Shown here: positions 48,201 through 54,375 of the stretch, in pieces | Position numbering within the stretch: position 1 is the stretch's first letter | Layout: the number at the start of each line of letters is the position of its first letter | Source of the DNA: Bradyrhizobium sp. 21 | Lineage (GTDB): Bacteria > Pseudomonadota > Alphaproteobacteria > Rhizobiales > Xanthobacteraceae | Assembly: GCF_023073335.1 (NCBI RefSeq) | Contig: NZ_JADPJG010000032.1 | Coordinates: forward strand, 62,001-126,000 | DNA length: 64,000 nucleotides | Reading direction: 5' to 3' | The notes under the pieces: model-generated | Seen by the model: the letters and a program-made list of their open reading frames with translations, nothing else | Database searches by the model: none | What the model was told of the DNA's origin: nothing | Position numbers and translations under genes: made by a program

Positions 48201-51200
48201 CGACGCAAAACTAAGTGCAGTGGCCGCCCGTTTCGATCTGCCGGTCGCGAGCGGAGCAACCGATCTCGCCACCCGCAACGCCGGGATGCCCGGCACCGTT
48301 GCGCCAGGGCAGTCGTTTGATGTGATCGTCGGCGGCGAGGCCGTGCCGATTCAAACCGACGGCCTGACGAGTTTTGCCGCCGTGCTCGCGAAGGTACGAG
48401 CGACCCGGTCGGCGGCGACGATGGCCGATGTTGCAGCGGCCTTCGAGACCGCCGGCCGGTTGCGCATCGGCGGGCTACTGATCTGTCCGGCCGCGGTGCT
48501 GTCTTCGACGACCAAGCCCGAGGACATTCCAGCGCTCTACGGCGTCTCGGCGACCTCGTTCGGTCTGGCCAATGCGGGCATCATCGGCCTTCTGGTGACC
48601 GGGCAAAGCCTGGCGGCGCCGAACACCAAACCGGCGCTCACGCCCGTAACGGTGCTGGCGCTCGACACACTAAATAGCGTGGTCAGCCGTTTCAACGCAG
48701 AAGCGGTCGCTAGCGGCCTGCCAGCGAGTATCACGATCGGCGACGTGCTCGCCGCCAATGCCGCCAAGCCTATTCTGGCGCCGGCAATCCGCGCGTTGCT
48801 GCCGCCGGCCGACATCCAGCTCACCGCGCAACCCTCGATTACGGAAAACTATCCGGCAGCCGCCTTCGCGCTTACTGTCGGCCTGACGGTGACCCGGCCC
48901 GTGGACCGGATGCATCCGAAATTCGCCGACACTCCGGCTGCGAGCACGCGGGCAGAGATCGTCGCAGCCGCTACCGCGGTCGGCGACGGCTCGATGACGT
49001 TCCAGGCCTTCTCCGCGGGATTCCTGAGGGTCTACCCGAATCTGCGCCTCGCGACCGCCAAGGTCGAGGCGGAAGCCGCCGATATCTGGGCGGTACAGTT
49101 CGGCAAGGGCGGCATCGTCAAGGTCGAGTTGAAGCCCACCGTTGCCTTCGATACCACGACACAGCCGCGGATGCTGGCGCTGGCGCCGCTGTACAATCAT
49201 CTCGTCAGCCGCCCGCTGGTCTCCGTTGCGCCACTGAAGAGCGACGGTACGCTCGACACTGCGCATCCGCTGGTTCTTGATTATCAGGGCATCGATGTCG
49301 AAGTCTGGGCGACGCGCTTCCTGACCGATTTCGATCGGCTGCTCGGTCCGGCGATGGCCACGGCGTTGAACGATGCCGGACTGTTCGACGATTTCACCGC
49401 GCTGATGAAAACCAAGGCGAACCTGCAGACCGTCATTCCGCGCGATCTGACCGGCGTCTTCAAACATTCCACCAATTCAGATCCGCCGCCGCGTACGGTC
49501 CATGATGCGGCCTACGACCCCGGCTTGACCGAGGCACGGAAACATTTCACGCAATGGCTCGGCGTGTCGCTGACCGCGGGCTGGTCGATCTCGACCGTCC
49601 TGCAATACGACGCCATTGTGGATTCCGCCTGGTTAAAACCGAAACCAGCCGGTGGCGCTGCGCTTTACGGTCAGCCCGAAGCCGTCACGACGACGCCTGC
49701 TTCGCTTCCCTCGCCGCCCCCGAGGAAGGTTCCGCCCTGCGAATCCTGGAGACTGGCGGCGGGCAAGGTGTCACTCGACACGACAGCGCCATTCCTCACC
49801 GTACCGCTGACGGTCAGCGATCCAACGCGGCAGGCCGTGGTGCGGCTCGACATCAGCTATCCCGTCTCCAATATCGAGATCAACGTCCGCAATGTGGACA
49901 ACACCGGCTATAATCGCTCCGACTGGTTGGCGATGACACCGATCCTGACCAAGGACAATCGGCCGGCGCAATTGAAGCTGGCGCTCGGCGCGGCCGATGT
50001 ACCGATTCCGCTACGCTCGTTCCCGGTGCTGCCGTTCCTGCTGGCGCAAACCGCGCAGCCAGTGGTGCCGACGACGTTGTCGAACGCGGCGGAGTGGATC
50101 TTCGAAACGATATACTCACATCAGCATGCTTCCCAGGACCATGTGATGGTGACGGCGGAGTTCAACCTCACGCCGCCGGCCCGGCTGAATGCAGCGATCG
50201 TCGATCCCGTCGATCTCTTCACGGCTCTCGCCCAATACATCCAGATCGCTGACCAGCTGAATGGCATGCTGGCTGTGCTCGATCTGGCCGAGGGACCGCC
50301 GGCGCCGGCTACGCGCCATGCGGTGGCGACATTCAATTCCGTTGCCGCCAAGGTCGCCGAACTCTGGCCGATCCGCCTGCTGCCGGTGACCGGAACGGCC
50401 GCTGCCAACGGCGCTGACTGGACCGCCGCGGCGGCGGTGACTTTCGCCGCTGTGATCGTTTATCCCGATGTCGGCCCGCGCCGGCTCGGCTCCTACACGT
50501 TGACGCGAGTGGGCGGAGATGGCGACATCGTCAACTTTCCCGACGTTGCCTGCCGCCGGCTCGACGGAACATGGATCACGCTCGCTGGCGCCACGCCGGT
50601 GGGCTCGACGCGCACCTATACGCCGCCCCCGGGCTCGGATCTGCTGCTCGATGTCTGGCCGCAGCTGCAACTGTCGTGGCCGGGGCTCAACACCGGTCGG
50701 GTGCAGAACGCGCGCACCCGGGTGCAGGTGGTGCGCAACCTCGACCTGCTCGGGCCTAGCAAGCCCGAAACCGCTGACGCCTTCATCCAGCGCACTGCGA
50801 TCGTCACCGCGACATCGATCGTGACCCCGACGATTGCGCGCACCGAACCGCTCGCGATGCACGGGGCGAATTTCCAGGCGGCGCTGCAGGCCGCATTCGA
50901 CGAGCTCTATCCGCCCGCCACCCGTCCGGCCAATCTGACACTGGCCATCGGGCTCTACTACGGATATCGCTTGACCACCGCCATCGACGGTCCGGTCAGC
51001 GAACTACCAGTCGGCCTGATGCCGGACCAGACGCTGTCGGCGACGACGGCGGCAGCGGTCGCCAGTGTGCTCGACATCTGGCGCGGGAAAGTCAAACCGG
51101 AGACGACCGGCGGCTCCTGGGTCGTGTCCCTGTTGCAATATTCTTCCTTCGACCCCGGCAAGCGTATCCTGCTGTCGATCGAACGGCTGACCTATCCGCT

Positions 51201-51207
51201 GTCGTGA
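39283..51207 (+). CDS. Giant 3974-aa protein with LysM-like repeats
   Basis: This single uninterrupted frame starts at ATG 39283, overlapping the metallo-hydrolase stop. Residues about 1-1180 are amphipathic beta strands with dense alternation (GGIYVEVQVIFEGVIGW; VTLEAYAAAMVTFEV), ending in a basic linker (about 1190-1230). From about 1520 to 3170 there are around a dozen LysM-like modules, for example YQVRPGDTVETVADAVGATV, DTLTGLATTYNISASDI, TTVPGDTLVRIGM, DTLAGFSARYGCPPATLLGA and DTLNSVVSRFN. They are interrupted by an unrelated domain near 2100-2400. The C-terminal 500 residues are again beta-rich. LysM modules bind GlcNAc-containing glycans. No signal peptide or membrane helix is visible. 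A binding or translocation scaffold is a guess. Confidence 0.8.
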   Translation: MTLVAVIAALTRSIRADGSIPLVHAVAIEPALTPLQPALARFTLLDTFELTGARLESGAITATLTGMGSWGPGSTPSSAWQPVAARLDCTAASAVAEAVTFRLTLTLQTPGWTFGKTFLTLPETQIASHGVIKPAASFLVSVQVDNAAFVGSTLPGETALAFSGTMPVSDVWRKLPNWTWLSGLIGTWPLRLAGTIALPATATDVPIIDLLATDPAARISLGQGLPSLTDLGFGMITRAAVNRAIIPIPAYSLLTFGGRVNVGTLSARVTYPVQGVSTSLPLSFNFPRENGDIVNNMSQLGQLFGLPALPTPPNFLPVSGFRFKTLQFFIRPDGRSGLTLDYIVATIESDKSWVSPLPFITIDKAGISWMLSFGRTTTISAQLYGTIAFESKRRVRIDVSLSIPSWEAAASLRDGDYIPITEVLKTYFGGVGPLTPPDMNVVELEIAADPRNQTYFAGAVIAFGQPAKQIPPGLIGEPDPLAKLPVVMAPVFQGWEIDLGILKVTLVNLSFQVSMIGGELAGGIAGEFLLGDPPPGGRAPTFTLLADYPGASSTDGWTFAGRLTPGDKLDLTQLATKFLGVTAPDCLPVLSIDRLYFSLTTQSKAYTFGGTISTLWNPKLFGETLAIAAAASLDLIKLPTSDKATGNLSGRFAINRLSLQLATSIGSPQPTYEIQVQFDNVWFRAVTSWRKTGKEPEHQVVTLQLGGVTVGGILEYLVNLASPTVGYSLPAPWNILNSIDLSRFTLTLDPTDNVVEFVYLANADLVFMRLDTIGIRYKRGEGGGVSLILTGDLLGQPYDGDDLSWDVINDNPPALPGAGDSFIDLRYLGLGQRVALSSLPDTVADTLKLLMTEIKPVDGSNKNPWPGGPLQWSPASQLLIGLDIGLLDTLDLGIIFNDPYLYGLSIALSGPEAGSMAGLKFEILYKKISDSVGMFRIELALPEAYRTFEMGAVSVTLGVVVIEIYTNGNFKIDLGFPHNRSFARSFVVQVFPFIGRGGIYFGLLNGTTSRRVPRITNGTFAPVIELGVGLSVGVGKEIHFGPLSGGIYVEVQVIFEGVIGWFHPAAAGEPVSIYYWAQGIAAIHGKLYGSVDFVVVRVSVTLEAYAAAMVTFEVHRPTLFALSVRVSAEAEVTILFVSVSFSFSVNVDVSFEVGSSSATPWILAADQSTTTIPSLRAQAALPWQPRRINARSVLGQSRQHNPLPRRRAAQRLAALAAMHQAAVLALRGAEGPAALAALDAPAFKWKPCKKVFVDSPRTRAMVVLPSFTVADVPLSWTAVVPVNPSPAYRFAMQMFAPSGVPPHARTAEAAKLRSAALSAHARDDGDLDALAADTLVRGLLLYCLYAIPAGPGSLGDTITAGQLAYCATHLNDPKATADGFDPKILGSFFTANIHLAVSGQPSGTTTYLGAMAVAIPPFFTWTSEQTTAVNLDADNKVGPRYIWDLAVAAAKFSPNVASPGKEPEDPEAAYRSYAGHVFGDWCLIIARAAVREALALLDNRTLAAATSTDTLHLIAGSIKQADISYQVRPGDTVETVADAVGATVDDLIYLNDDLAKKLAATPVGGSLSLFIGISPEVLAIDNPDCVLVGKNLTLGDIIAPVAARDTLTGLATTYNISASDILAVPGQGTDRRLLQPGSVFDAPLTNWTAAPTQMSVLRAAAIFYVRYAAPALIAADPDQRMAIWYSQAVSDLNNRVIKDPSNIDLATGELKPGVLLAIPNAYNDPTPASQGYTTVPGDTLVRIGMTLNLEQNRANEIGTEGWPLFRTGVSAVSGGYRLPTWPAVAIEPNETAEQLARRTVVNWVKSQAAVWGPDWTGLVGWIGAAPVLTPMTLITLPGVTLADAGGASFAKLSETYGLSLAEVGHRLSQVVGLVTGRKLVVRHLPIDTVDSLATRVTAEATGKISAEASRFLFSGQQVPVPIIVDGHTVASTNFSPLFDQTRQQWPLPVNSATPDAVALDLALRVLAGIDWITLNQSTTVGPGEDGAALRTRVPSAFTTRTNDGLVGGRNLPAGALVHTGSVTELHYSYTVAKVLDQVKATGLAWPPKTPAAPIQVLAHVPVTYGLAQHITLQTPIEIPKFPAQEVTPDKAAADDPPPQPKSFTLSVFPFPSALLARARANSTDDYAVYFGQSDTADAEPLTSGGFLSMIEFKVRRQIETQASYELVGADAQQRQLLVDLMAVDLKTIKKAYLALSPSTTAANPFGMQVVDGSADADGGGWLMKTNLSTETVPSASRAALVAGGPGVVRADLAHLDDFVRLLWEGSVVGGAGYLFGVTGGIADGAFDASDEAVLRLIVFTTPVPVASATVDAPIAAPLTHKLKRYDTCFFIVDQALPDGTLFVQADFTDKLDDTTIDPDEFVVQSLVPAGSAGIDLTLPRPIPPAKAPDSEAELMLRQSYSLLQPFAIATTNSPYDIPTSAPTVTPRPSDGKAVVPAWRRDRTRRLARAEARKVSTPVNATDPAPLPYWAYQSVLPVYRFGPASVAPTGVVGLPDATSDPYRGVGAAAGKPSIDLTLAFGDILGHRSKTAGLPVNVPLGYTDPLIGPSGWPGTTIAYVVAGTAAAPEIIVTLAAKAQSLMPATNQRGDALRIAAKKQQQLCQTIYFQYAQPGLTLALDTALDTGSPLAVTGGDRLAAFAAGSYAAASVATGFTPVIPPSATLGTTVANYGIGWEALAAANAGARLSDIFGSGVGLTVPAYVVFATGDSATTISTATRPTGWPTPTATAILSASANRDELPLKANAVLSYTPRAVTFAVPTTVPVTPYTLANAAAALATLPGWLAKDSAADAIINSGFVFTVDGVEIILGATPIDPGTPEVLVETLADATVAFENRGVHVSAYYLGELYADDATLLLVAAPGHTAHYVANGTATLANNGSGATADDLIANNLTVPDLYDPGALIYLGLFGSGTVMPGTTDTLAGFSARYGCPPATLLGANAPLVLPVATKLTIPGAVALPAEADILAPYTLTATDAKLSAVAARFDLPVASGATDLATRNAGMPGTVAPGQSFDVIVGGEAVPIQTDGLTSFAAVLAKVRATRSAATMADVAAAFETAGRLRIGGLLICPAAVLSSTTKPEDIPALYGVSATSFGLANAGIIGLLVTGQSLAAPNTKPALTPVTVLALDTLNSVVSRFNAEAVASGLPASITIGDVLAANAAKPILAPAIRALLPPADIQLTAQPSITENYPAAAFALTVGLTVTRPVDRMHPKFADTPAASTRAEIVAAATAVGDGSMTFQAFSAGFLRVYPNLRLATAKVEAEAADIWAVQFGKGGIVKVELKPTVAFDTTTQPRMLALAPLYNHLVSRPLVSVAPLKSDGTLDTAHPLVLDYQGIDVEVWATRFLTDFDRLLGPAMATALNDAGLFDDFTALMKTKANLQTVIPRDLTGVFKHSTNSDPPPRTVHDAAYDPGLTEARKHFTQWLGVSLTAGWSISTVLQYDAIVDSAWLKPKPAGGAALYGQPEAVTTTPASLPSPPPRKVPPCESWRLAAGKVSLDTTAPFLTVPLTVSDPTRQAVVRLDISYPVSNIEINVRNVDNTGYNRSDWLAMTPILTKDNRPAQLKLALGAADVPIPLRSFPVLPFLLAQTAQPVVPTTLSNAAEWIFETIYSHQHASQDHVMVTAEFNLTPPARLNAAIVDPVDLFTALAQYIQIADQLNGMLAVLDLAEGPPAPATRHAVATFNSVAAKVAELWPIRLLPVTGTAAANGADWTAAAAVTFAAVIVYPDVGPRRLGSYTLTRVGGDGDIVNFPDVACRRLDGTWITLAGATPVGSTRTYTPPPGSDLLLDVWPQLQLSWPGLNTGRVQNARTRVQVVRNLDLLGPSKPETADAFIQRTAIVTATSIVTPTIARTEPLAMHGANFQAALQAAFDELYPPATRPANLTLAIGLYYGYRLTTAIDGPVSELPVGLMPDQTLSATTAAAVASVLDIWRGKVKPETTGGSWVVSLLQYSSFDPGKRILLSIERLTYPLS

Positions 51208-51229
51208 GGCGGAAACGCTCAAAGAAGAT

Positions 51230-51424
51230 CATTCGCGCGCCGGTGTGCGGGAAGAACTGTCGTTCATCTCGTTCCGGCACGGCGGCTTCACCGAAGGAGC
51301 CGATAGCCATCTGACTGACGCCGAGCTCAGGGCTGCAGGTGGCCACCGCTCATCGCGGCAGTTGCCGACCTATGCAAAGCGCACACGGAAAAAGCTAATT
51401 TCCGGGACCAAGAAACGACGAGAG
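51230..51424 (+). pseudogene. C-terminal remnant of a tyrosine recombinase
   Basis: Residues reading RAGVREELSFISFRHGGFTE, then DSHLTDAELRAAGGHRSSRQ and LPTYAKRTRKKLISGTKKRR, match the C-terminal end of phage-type integrases. They include the box II His (RHGG), the box II HRS motif and the catalytic Tyr (LPTYAKR). Everything upstream is missing; the remnant begins within about 25 bp of the giant gene's stop. It is a relic of an earlier integration, distinct from the intact integrase downstream. Confidence 0.75.
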
Positions 51425-51442
51425 GAAAGAACAAAAGCAGCG

Positions 51443-51475
51443 TTTGTCGGAATAGCCGCGACCCTTCTGTCGGAA
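51443..51475 (+). repeat. TTTGTCGGAA decamer pair left of the att remnant
   Basis: TTTGTCGGAA (51443-51452) and TCTGTCGGAA (51466-51475) lie in the same orientation 23 bp apart. The exact decamer recurs as an inverted pair on the other side of the integrase gene (53370-53430). These may be recombinase arm-type sites. Confidence 0.4.
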
Positions 51476-51512
51476 GGACGACCGCGAGAAACCCCTAAGC
51501 TATTGAAAAGCT

Positions 51513-51557
51513 TGGTGGGCGCACCAGGGCTCGAACCTGGGACCCGCTCATTAAGAG
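51513..51557 (-). pseudogene. 3' half of tRNA-Lys(CTT), probable att junction
   Basis: On the minus strand the sequence reads from the anticodon loop (CTCTTAA, anticodon CTT) through the variable loop, a perfect T arm (CCAGG-TTCGAGC-CCTGG) and acceptor 3' strand to the encoded ACCA. Upstream of the anticodon loop the stem cannot pair (TTGAA against TGAGC), so the 5' half has been replaced. Integrases commonly use this part of a tRNA gene as attB, and this is likely the detached end left by island insertion. Confidence 0.75.
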
Positions 51558-51736
51558 TTCAAAACCGGCGCCTCTCTACGATTTCTGAATCTGCGCCACA
51601 CTACGATGAGGTCGAAGAAGACCTTTTATTTATAGGGGCTTGTCGCATAGCTTCGCAGTCCGGCGAACGCAGACCTTCAAACACCTCGGCTCGCCAAAAC
51701 CGTTTGAAAACCGTTTTAGCAGTTCACGTCGCCCCC

Positions 51737-53095
51737 ATGACTGATATTCGCATTGCGCTCAGCGACAAGGCCATCGCTCAGCTACCGACTCCTGAAGATG
51801 GTTGGTATCTGGCCCGCGACACCGAGCTGAAAGGCTTCTTCGTGGTCGTGGGAAAGCGGAAAATGACCTTCACCGTTCAAGGTGATCTTAGGCAACGAGG
51901 AAAGCGGACCTCATCCATTAGAGTGTCTATTGGAGATGCCAGCGAGTTAACGACCCGAGCGGCCCGCGCGATTGCCAAGGAATATCTTGCTCAAATCAGC
52001 AAAGGAAAGCACCCGAAAGCGAGGCAAGACGGAAGCGCCGAACAGGGCAATATCAACCGGGATGAAGCTGAAGCGAGCGTTACCCTGAAGCAGGCTTGGC
52101 AACGCTATCTGGAAGCCCACTTGATTCGAAAAGGCCATAGCGAAAAAACGATAAGCGGTTATCGGGATCACGTCGAACGTATCTTTTCCGAATGGCTTGA
52201 CACCCCTCTGCTCGACCTCGCGAACGACCCCGGTCGCGTCGCCGAAAAGCATGATGAGCTTTCCAAGGAGAACGGTCCCTACATGGCGAATGGCAGCATG
52301 CGGACGCTGCGGGCCATTTACAATCATGCTCGGAAGACCAATCGATCGCTGCCGCGCGACAACCCCGCAGATGCAGTCGATTGGAATCAGGAAGAGCGCA
52401 GGAACACGGGTATGGGGACCGGCGATTTGAAAGGATGGTTTCTCGAGCTAGCCAATCTAGACAATCCAATCCGGCGCGAATTCCATCTTTTCACATTGCT
52501 GTGTGGGTCTAGGCCCACCGCATTGCAGCAGGCTAAGCCCGAACACATCAATTTTCGACGGCGAACGCTCCACATCCCTAAGCCCAAGGGAGGCAGCAAG
52601 CGAGCATTCGACATTCCGCTGTCTCGGGAAATGATCCTGAGCCTCATTCGAGTGCTTCGTTTCGGCAGGCAAATGCATCCGTCTAAGGCGCAAAAATGGT
52701 TATTTCCGGCTGAGAGCGCCTCAGGCTACTTAGCGGAAACAAAGGAAGATCGAGATATCCTGTCAAAATGGGGCAATGACCTTCGTCAAACATTTCGAAC
52801 GGTTGCCGCCTCTGCCGGCGTATCCGAATTCGATGCCAAGCTCCTCATGAACCATTCTATCCCTGGTGTGAACGCAGGCTATGTCACTCGACACAAGCTG
52901 GTTGAAGACCACCTGCGCAGCCAACAACAAGCTATCAGTACCGTCGCGTTTTCCGCACTCGGGAAGTTGCGCGCAGAACAGGGAGCTCTGATCAATTGGC
53001 TAGGTCACCGGGCAAGCCGAAGAGTTGTGAGCCAATTCCGATCGAAGCCAACCGCTCCCGACGAGAAGCAAGAAAGAATTCCGCAGGCAGCCTGA
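51737..53095 (+). CDS. Tyrosine recombinase (phage/island integrase)
   Basis: This 452-aa integrase has an N-terminal arm-binding region (about 1-110), a core SAM-like domain (about 120-215, with the HSEKTISGYRDHVERIF helix) and a catalytic domain. Catalytic residues are Arg259 in CGSRPTAL, a Lys in PKPKGGSKR, Arg350 in NDLRQTF, His373 in LLMNHSIPG and Tyr382 in NAGYVTRH. The box II position that is usually His (HxLR) is Asn347. The ATG at 51737 is 180 bp from the tRNA-Lys remnant, the usual place for an island integrase. The codons are visibly less GC-rich than in genes to the left. Confidence 0.92.
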   Translation: MTDIRIALSDKAIAQLPTPEDGWYLARDTELKGFFVVVGKRKMTFTVQGDLRQRGKRTSSIRVSIGDASELTTRAARAIAKEYLAQISKGKHPKARQDGSAEQGNINRDEAEASVTLKQAWQRYLEAHLIRKGHSEKTISGYRDHVERIFSEWLDTPLLDLANDPGRVAEKHDELSKENGPYMANGSMRTLRAIYNHARKTNRSLPRDNPADAVDWNQEERRNTGMGTGDLKGWFLELANLDNPIRREFHLFTLLCGSRPTALQQAKPEHINFRRRTLHIPKPKGGSKRAFDIPLSREMILSLIRVLRFGRQMHPSKAQKWLFPAESASGYLAETKEDRDILSKWGNDLRQTFRTVAASAGVSEFDAKLLMNHSIPGVNAGYVTRHKLVEDHLRSQQQAISTVAFSALGKLRAEQGALINWLGHRASRRVVSQFRSKPTAPDEKQERIPQAA

Positions 53096-53142
53096 CCTCA
53101 GCCTGCCGGTCCGGGTTCCCAGAGACTTTTACCCAGGCGCAC

Positions 53143-53172
53143 GTCGGGGGTTCGAGTCACTAGACCGCTACA
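53143..53172 (+). repeat. 30-bp direct repeat, copy 1
   Basis: CGTCGGGGGTTCGAGTCA plus a following 12 bp ending AGACCGCTAC. It matches 53479-53508 with two differences, at a 336-bp interval. It contains a tRNA T-loop-like GGTTCGAGTC, suggesting an attachment-site relic. Confidence 0.65.
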
Positions 53173-53478
53173 TAGCTAAACCCACTACCGTGGAGGCGCT
53201 GTTCTCTTACCGGAGGGCAGCTTAACTCCCGACCCCGCGCCTTGATAGCCCGCCAGAAGCCGCCGTTCTTACGCGGCCCACGCCACGCCAGTACGTCGAC
53301 GTAAAATTCACGATTCCGACGGAGCCGCTGATTAAGAGACGTATGATTTCTCTGTAAGATCAATGGCCATTCCGACAAACGCCTCGTTGAACGTGCATTG
53401 AACCCACAATTGGATTTCCATTTGTCGGAACGGCCCGGCAGCAAATGCGCGCACCTCGCGAGAGCCTAAAAGATGAGG
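53173..53478. other. Spacer between the direct repeats
   Basis: There is no convincing gene here. It holds an inverted repeat, TTCCGACAAA (53370-53379) and TTTGTCGGAA (53421-53430), 41 bp apart. A 94-codon minus-strand ORF is present but looks unlike protein. Confidence 0.45.
53370..53430. repeat. Inverted pair of TTTGTCGGAA decamers
   Basis: Perfect 10-bp arms (53370-53379 inverted, 53421-53430 direct) repeat the decamer found left of the integrase at 51443-51452. Confidence 0.55.
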
Positions 53479-53508
53479 CGTCGGGGGTTCGAGTCAGGAG
53501 ACCGCTAC
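53479..53508 (+). repeat. 30-bp direct repeat, copy 2
   Basis: Second copy of the T-loop-like 30-mer at 53143-53172, ending 61 bp before the next gene's TTG start. Confidence 0.65.
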
Positions 53509-53569
53509 GGCCTTAACCCCAGACAACATATCCCAGCATTTCCAATACGCTGTTAAGAAGGAGGCCATC

Positions 53570-53977
53570 TTGAGCGGCAAAGAGATCAATCGACATTTCA
53601 TCCAGGGTCTGAGTTTCCATATCCCTCAGGGAGATCCGGGTTTCCCAGAGGAACCCTGCGTAGTGATTGCAGGTGTGACCGAGCATGTTTTCGTACCGGC
53701 CAGCCGGCTGCTGTGGTTCGACTGGGAAATTGTGCTTCTGCTGGATGCAGCTGTTCAGCAAGCTGGCATCAAGCTGGAACGCGCCAAACGGCTAGATGCG
53801 ATAAGGCCACAAATCTTGACGGTGACTCGAACCAGCGACGGCAAGGTGGCTGTCTTGGCCGATCATGGCCTGCCATCTCAGGAAGCGATTGAGCTCGAAC
53901 CCGATGCCGCGGCCCAACTGGGTTCCCGCCTGATAGCCGTAGCGACTGAGTCGGAAGCTTCTTCGGTCAAGCACTAA
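53570..53977 (+). CDS. Hypothetical protein (135 aa)
   Basis: This 135-aa protein starts at TTG, supported by a strong AAGAAGGAGG seven bases upstream. It is predicted soluble and mixed alpha/beta (VVIAGVTEHVFVPASRLLWFDWE, VAVLADHGLPSQEAIELEPDAAAQLGSRLIAVA). No family is recognised. It follows the integrase and direct repeats at the left edge of the island, where small accessory or regulatory proteins are common. Confidence 0.65.
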   Translation: MSGKEINRHFIQGLSFHIPQGDPGFPEEPCVVIAGVTEHVFVPASRLLWFDWEIVLLLDAAVQQAGIKLERAKRLDAIRPQILTVTRTSDGKVAVLADHGLPSQEAIELEPDAAAQLGSRLIAVATESEASSVKH

Positions 53978-54139
53978 GGGACGCGGAGCCCGGCTAGTTC
54001 CGCCAGATGGCGGATTAAGCGGCTATGGCCGGCGTCTGGTGGCTTCTACGGACCGCCCGCACTGGCCTACCCACGGCGGCCGAGAGGCGTTCGAAAAGCA
54101 GGGTGCATATCGCCGCCCGGGGCGATCATTCTGTCGCAT

Positions 54140-54277
54140 ATCTATCTGGCGGAGGACCTGCTGCTCCTCGCGCTGAATGACGATCTTGACGATACGTCCA
54201 AAGAGATCCTGTTCGGGCGGGATACGCTTGCGCGCCTGTATCCGAAAAAATCCCCTGGGAACGACCTGCAAACCTAG
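54140..54277 (+). pseudogene. Fragment resembling the GPP34 N-terminus
   Basis: The frame reads IYLAEDLLLLALNDD, close to the start of GPP34/GOLPH3-like proteins, then continues 30 unrelated residues to TAG at 54275. No start codon with a ribosome-binding site precedes it. It is probably a degraded gene end or a chance match; the surrounding 53978-54375 otherwise looks non-coding. Confidence 0.25.
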
Positions 54278-54309
54278 TTCGGCCGGCCCGAGTGCGCGGC
54301 TTGAATTTA

Positions 54310-54349
54310 TTGACTGACACAACTGTTGCCGCAATAGTTACCAACAGTT
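54310..54349 (+). promoter_or_regulatory. Promoter with overlapping inverted repeat before ROK gene
   Basis: TTGACT (-35, 54310-54315) is followed after 17 bases by AATAGT (-10, 54333-54338). Perfect 8-bp arms AACTGTTG (54321-54328) and CAACAGTT (54342-54349) straddle the -10. The geometry suits repressor control of the kinase gene starting at 54376. Confidence 0.45.
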
Positions 54350-54375
54350 TCCGTGTGCAGAGCAGGGCTGGGCCA

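Larger units (their letters stand above)
51208..51736. other. Junction region between giant-protein cluster and integrase
   Basis: This spacer holds, in order, a truncated recombinase C-terminus, two TTTGTCGGAA-type decamers, and the 3' half of a tRNA-Lys gene. A reading frame runs open from the recombinase remnant straight into the intact integrase gene, but the middle part translates tRNA sequence and is not protein-like. Confidence 0.6.

Noticed and set aside
43840..48800. DNA-level repeats or CRISPR in the LysM-like region
   Set aside because: The periodicity is in protein motifs only; no near-identical spaced DNA repeats were seen.
51513..51600. Intact tRNA gene at the integrase
   Set aside because: The acceptor stem could pair 6 of 7 with TGGCGCA near 51597, but the anticodon and D stems do not form, so it is scored as a 3' remnant.
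51245..51736. N-terminal extension fusing the recombinase remnant to the integrase
   Set aside because: The open frame crosses a tRNA-Lys fragment; only the first 60 codons are protein-like and belong to a different, truncated recombinase.
53160..53444. 94-codon minus-strand ORF between the direct repeats
   Set aside because: It starts and ends around repeat sequence and has no ribosome-binding site or family-like pattern.
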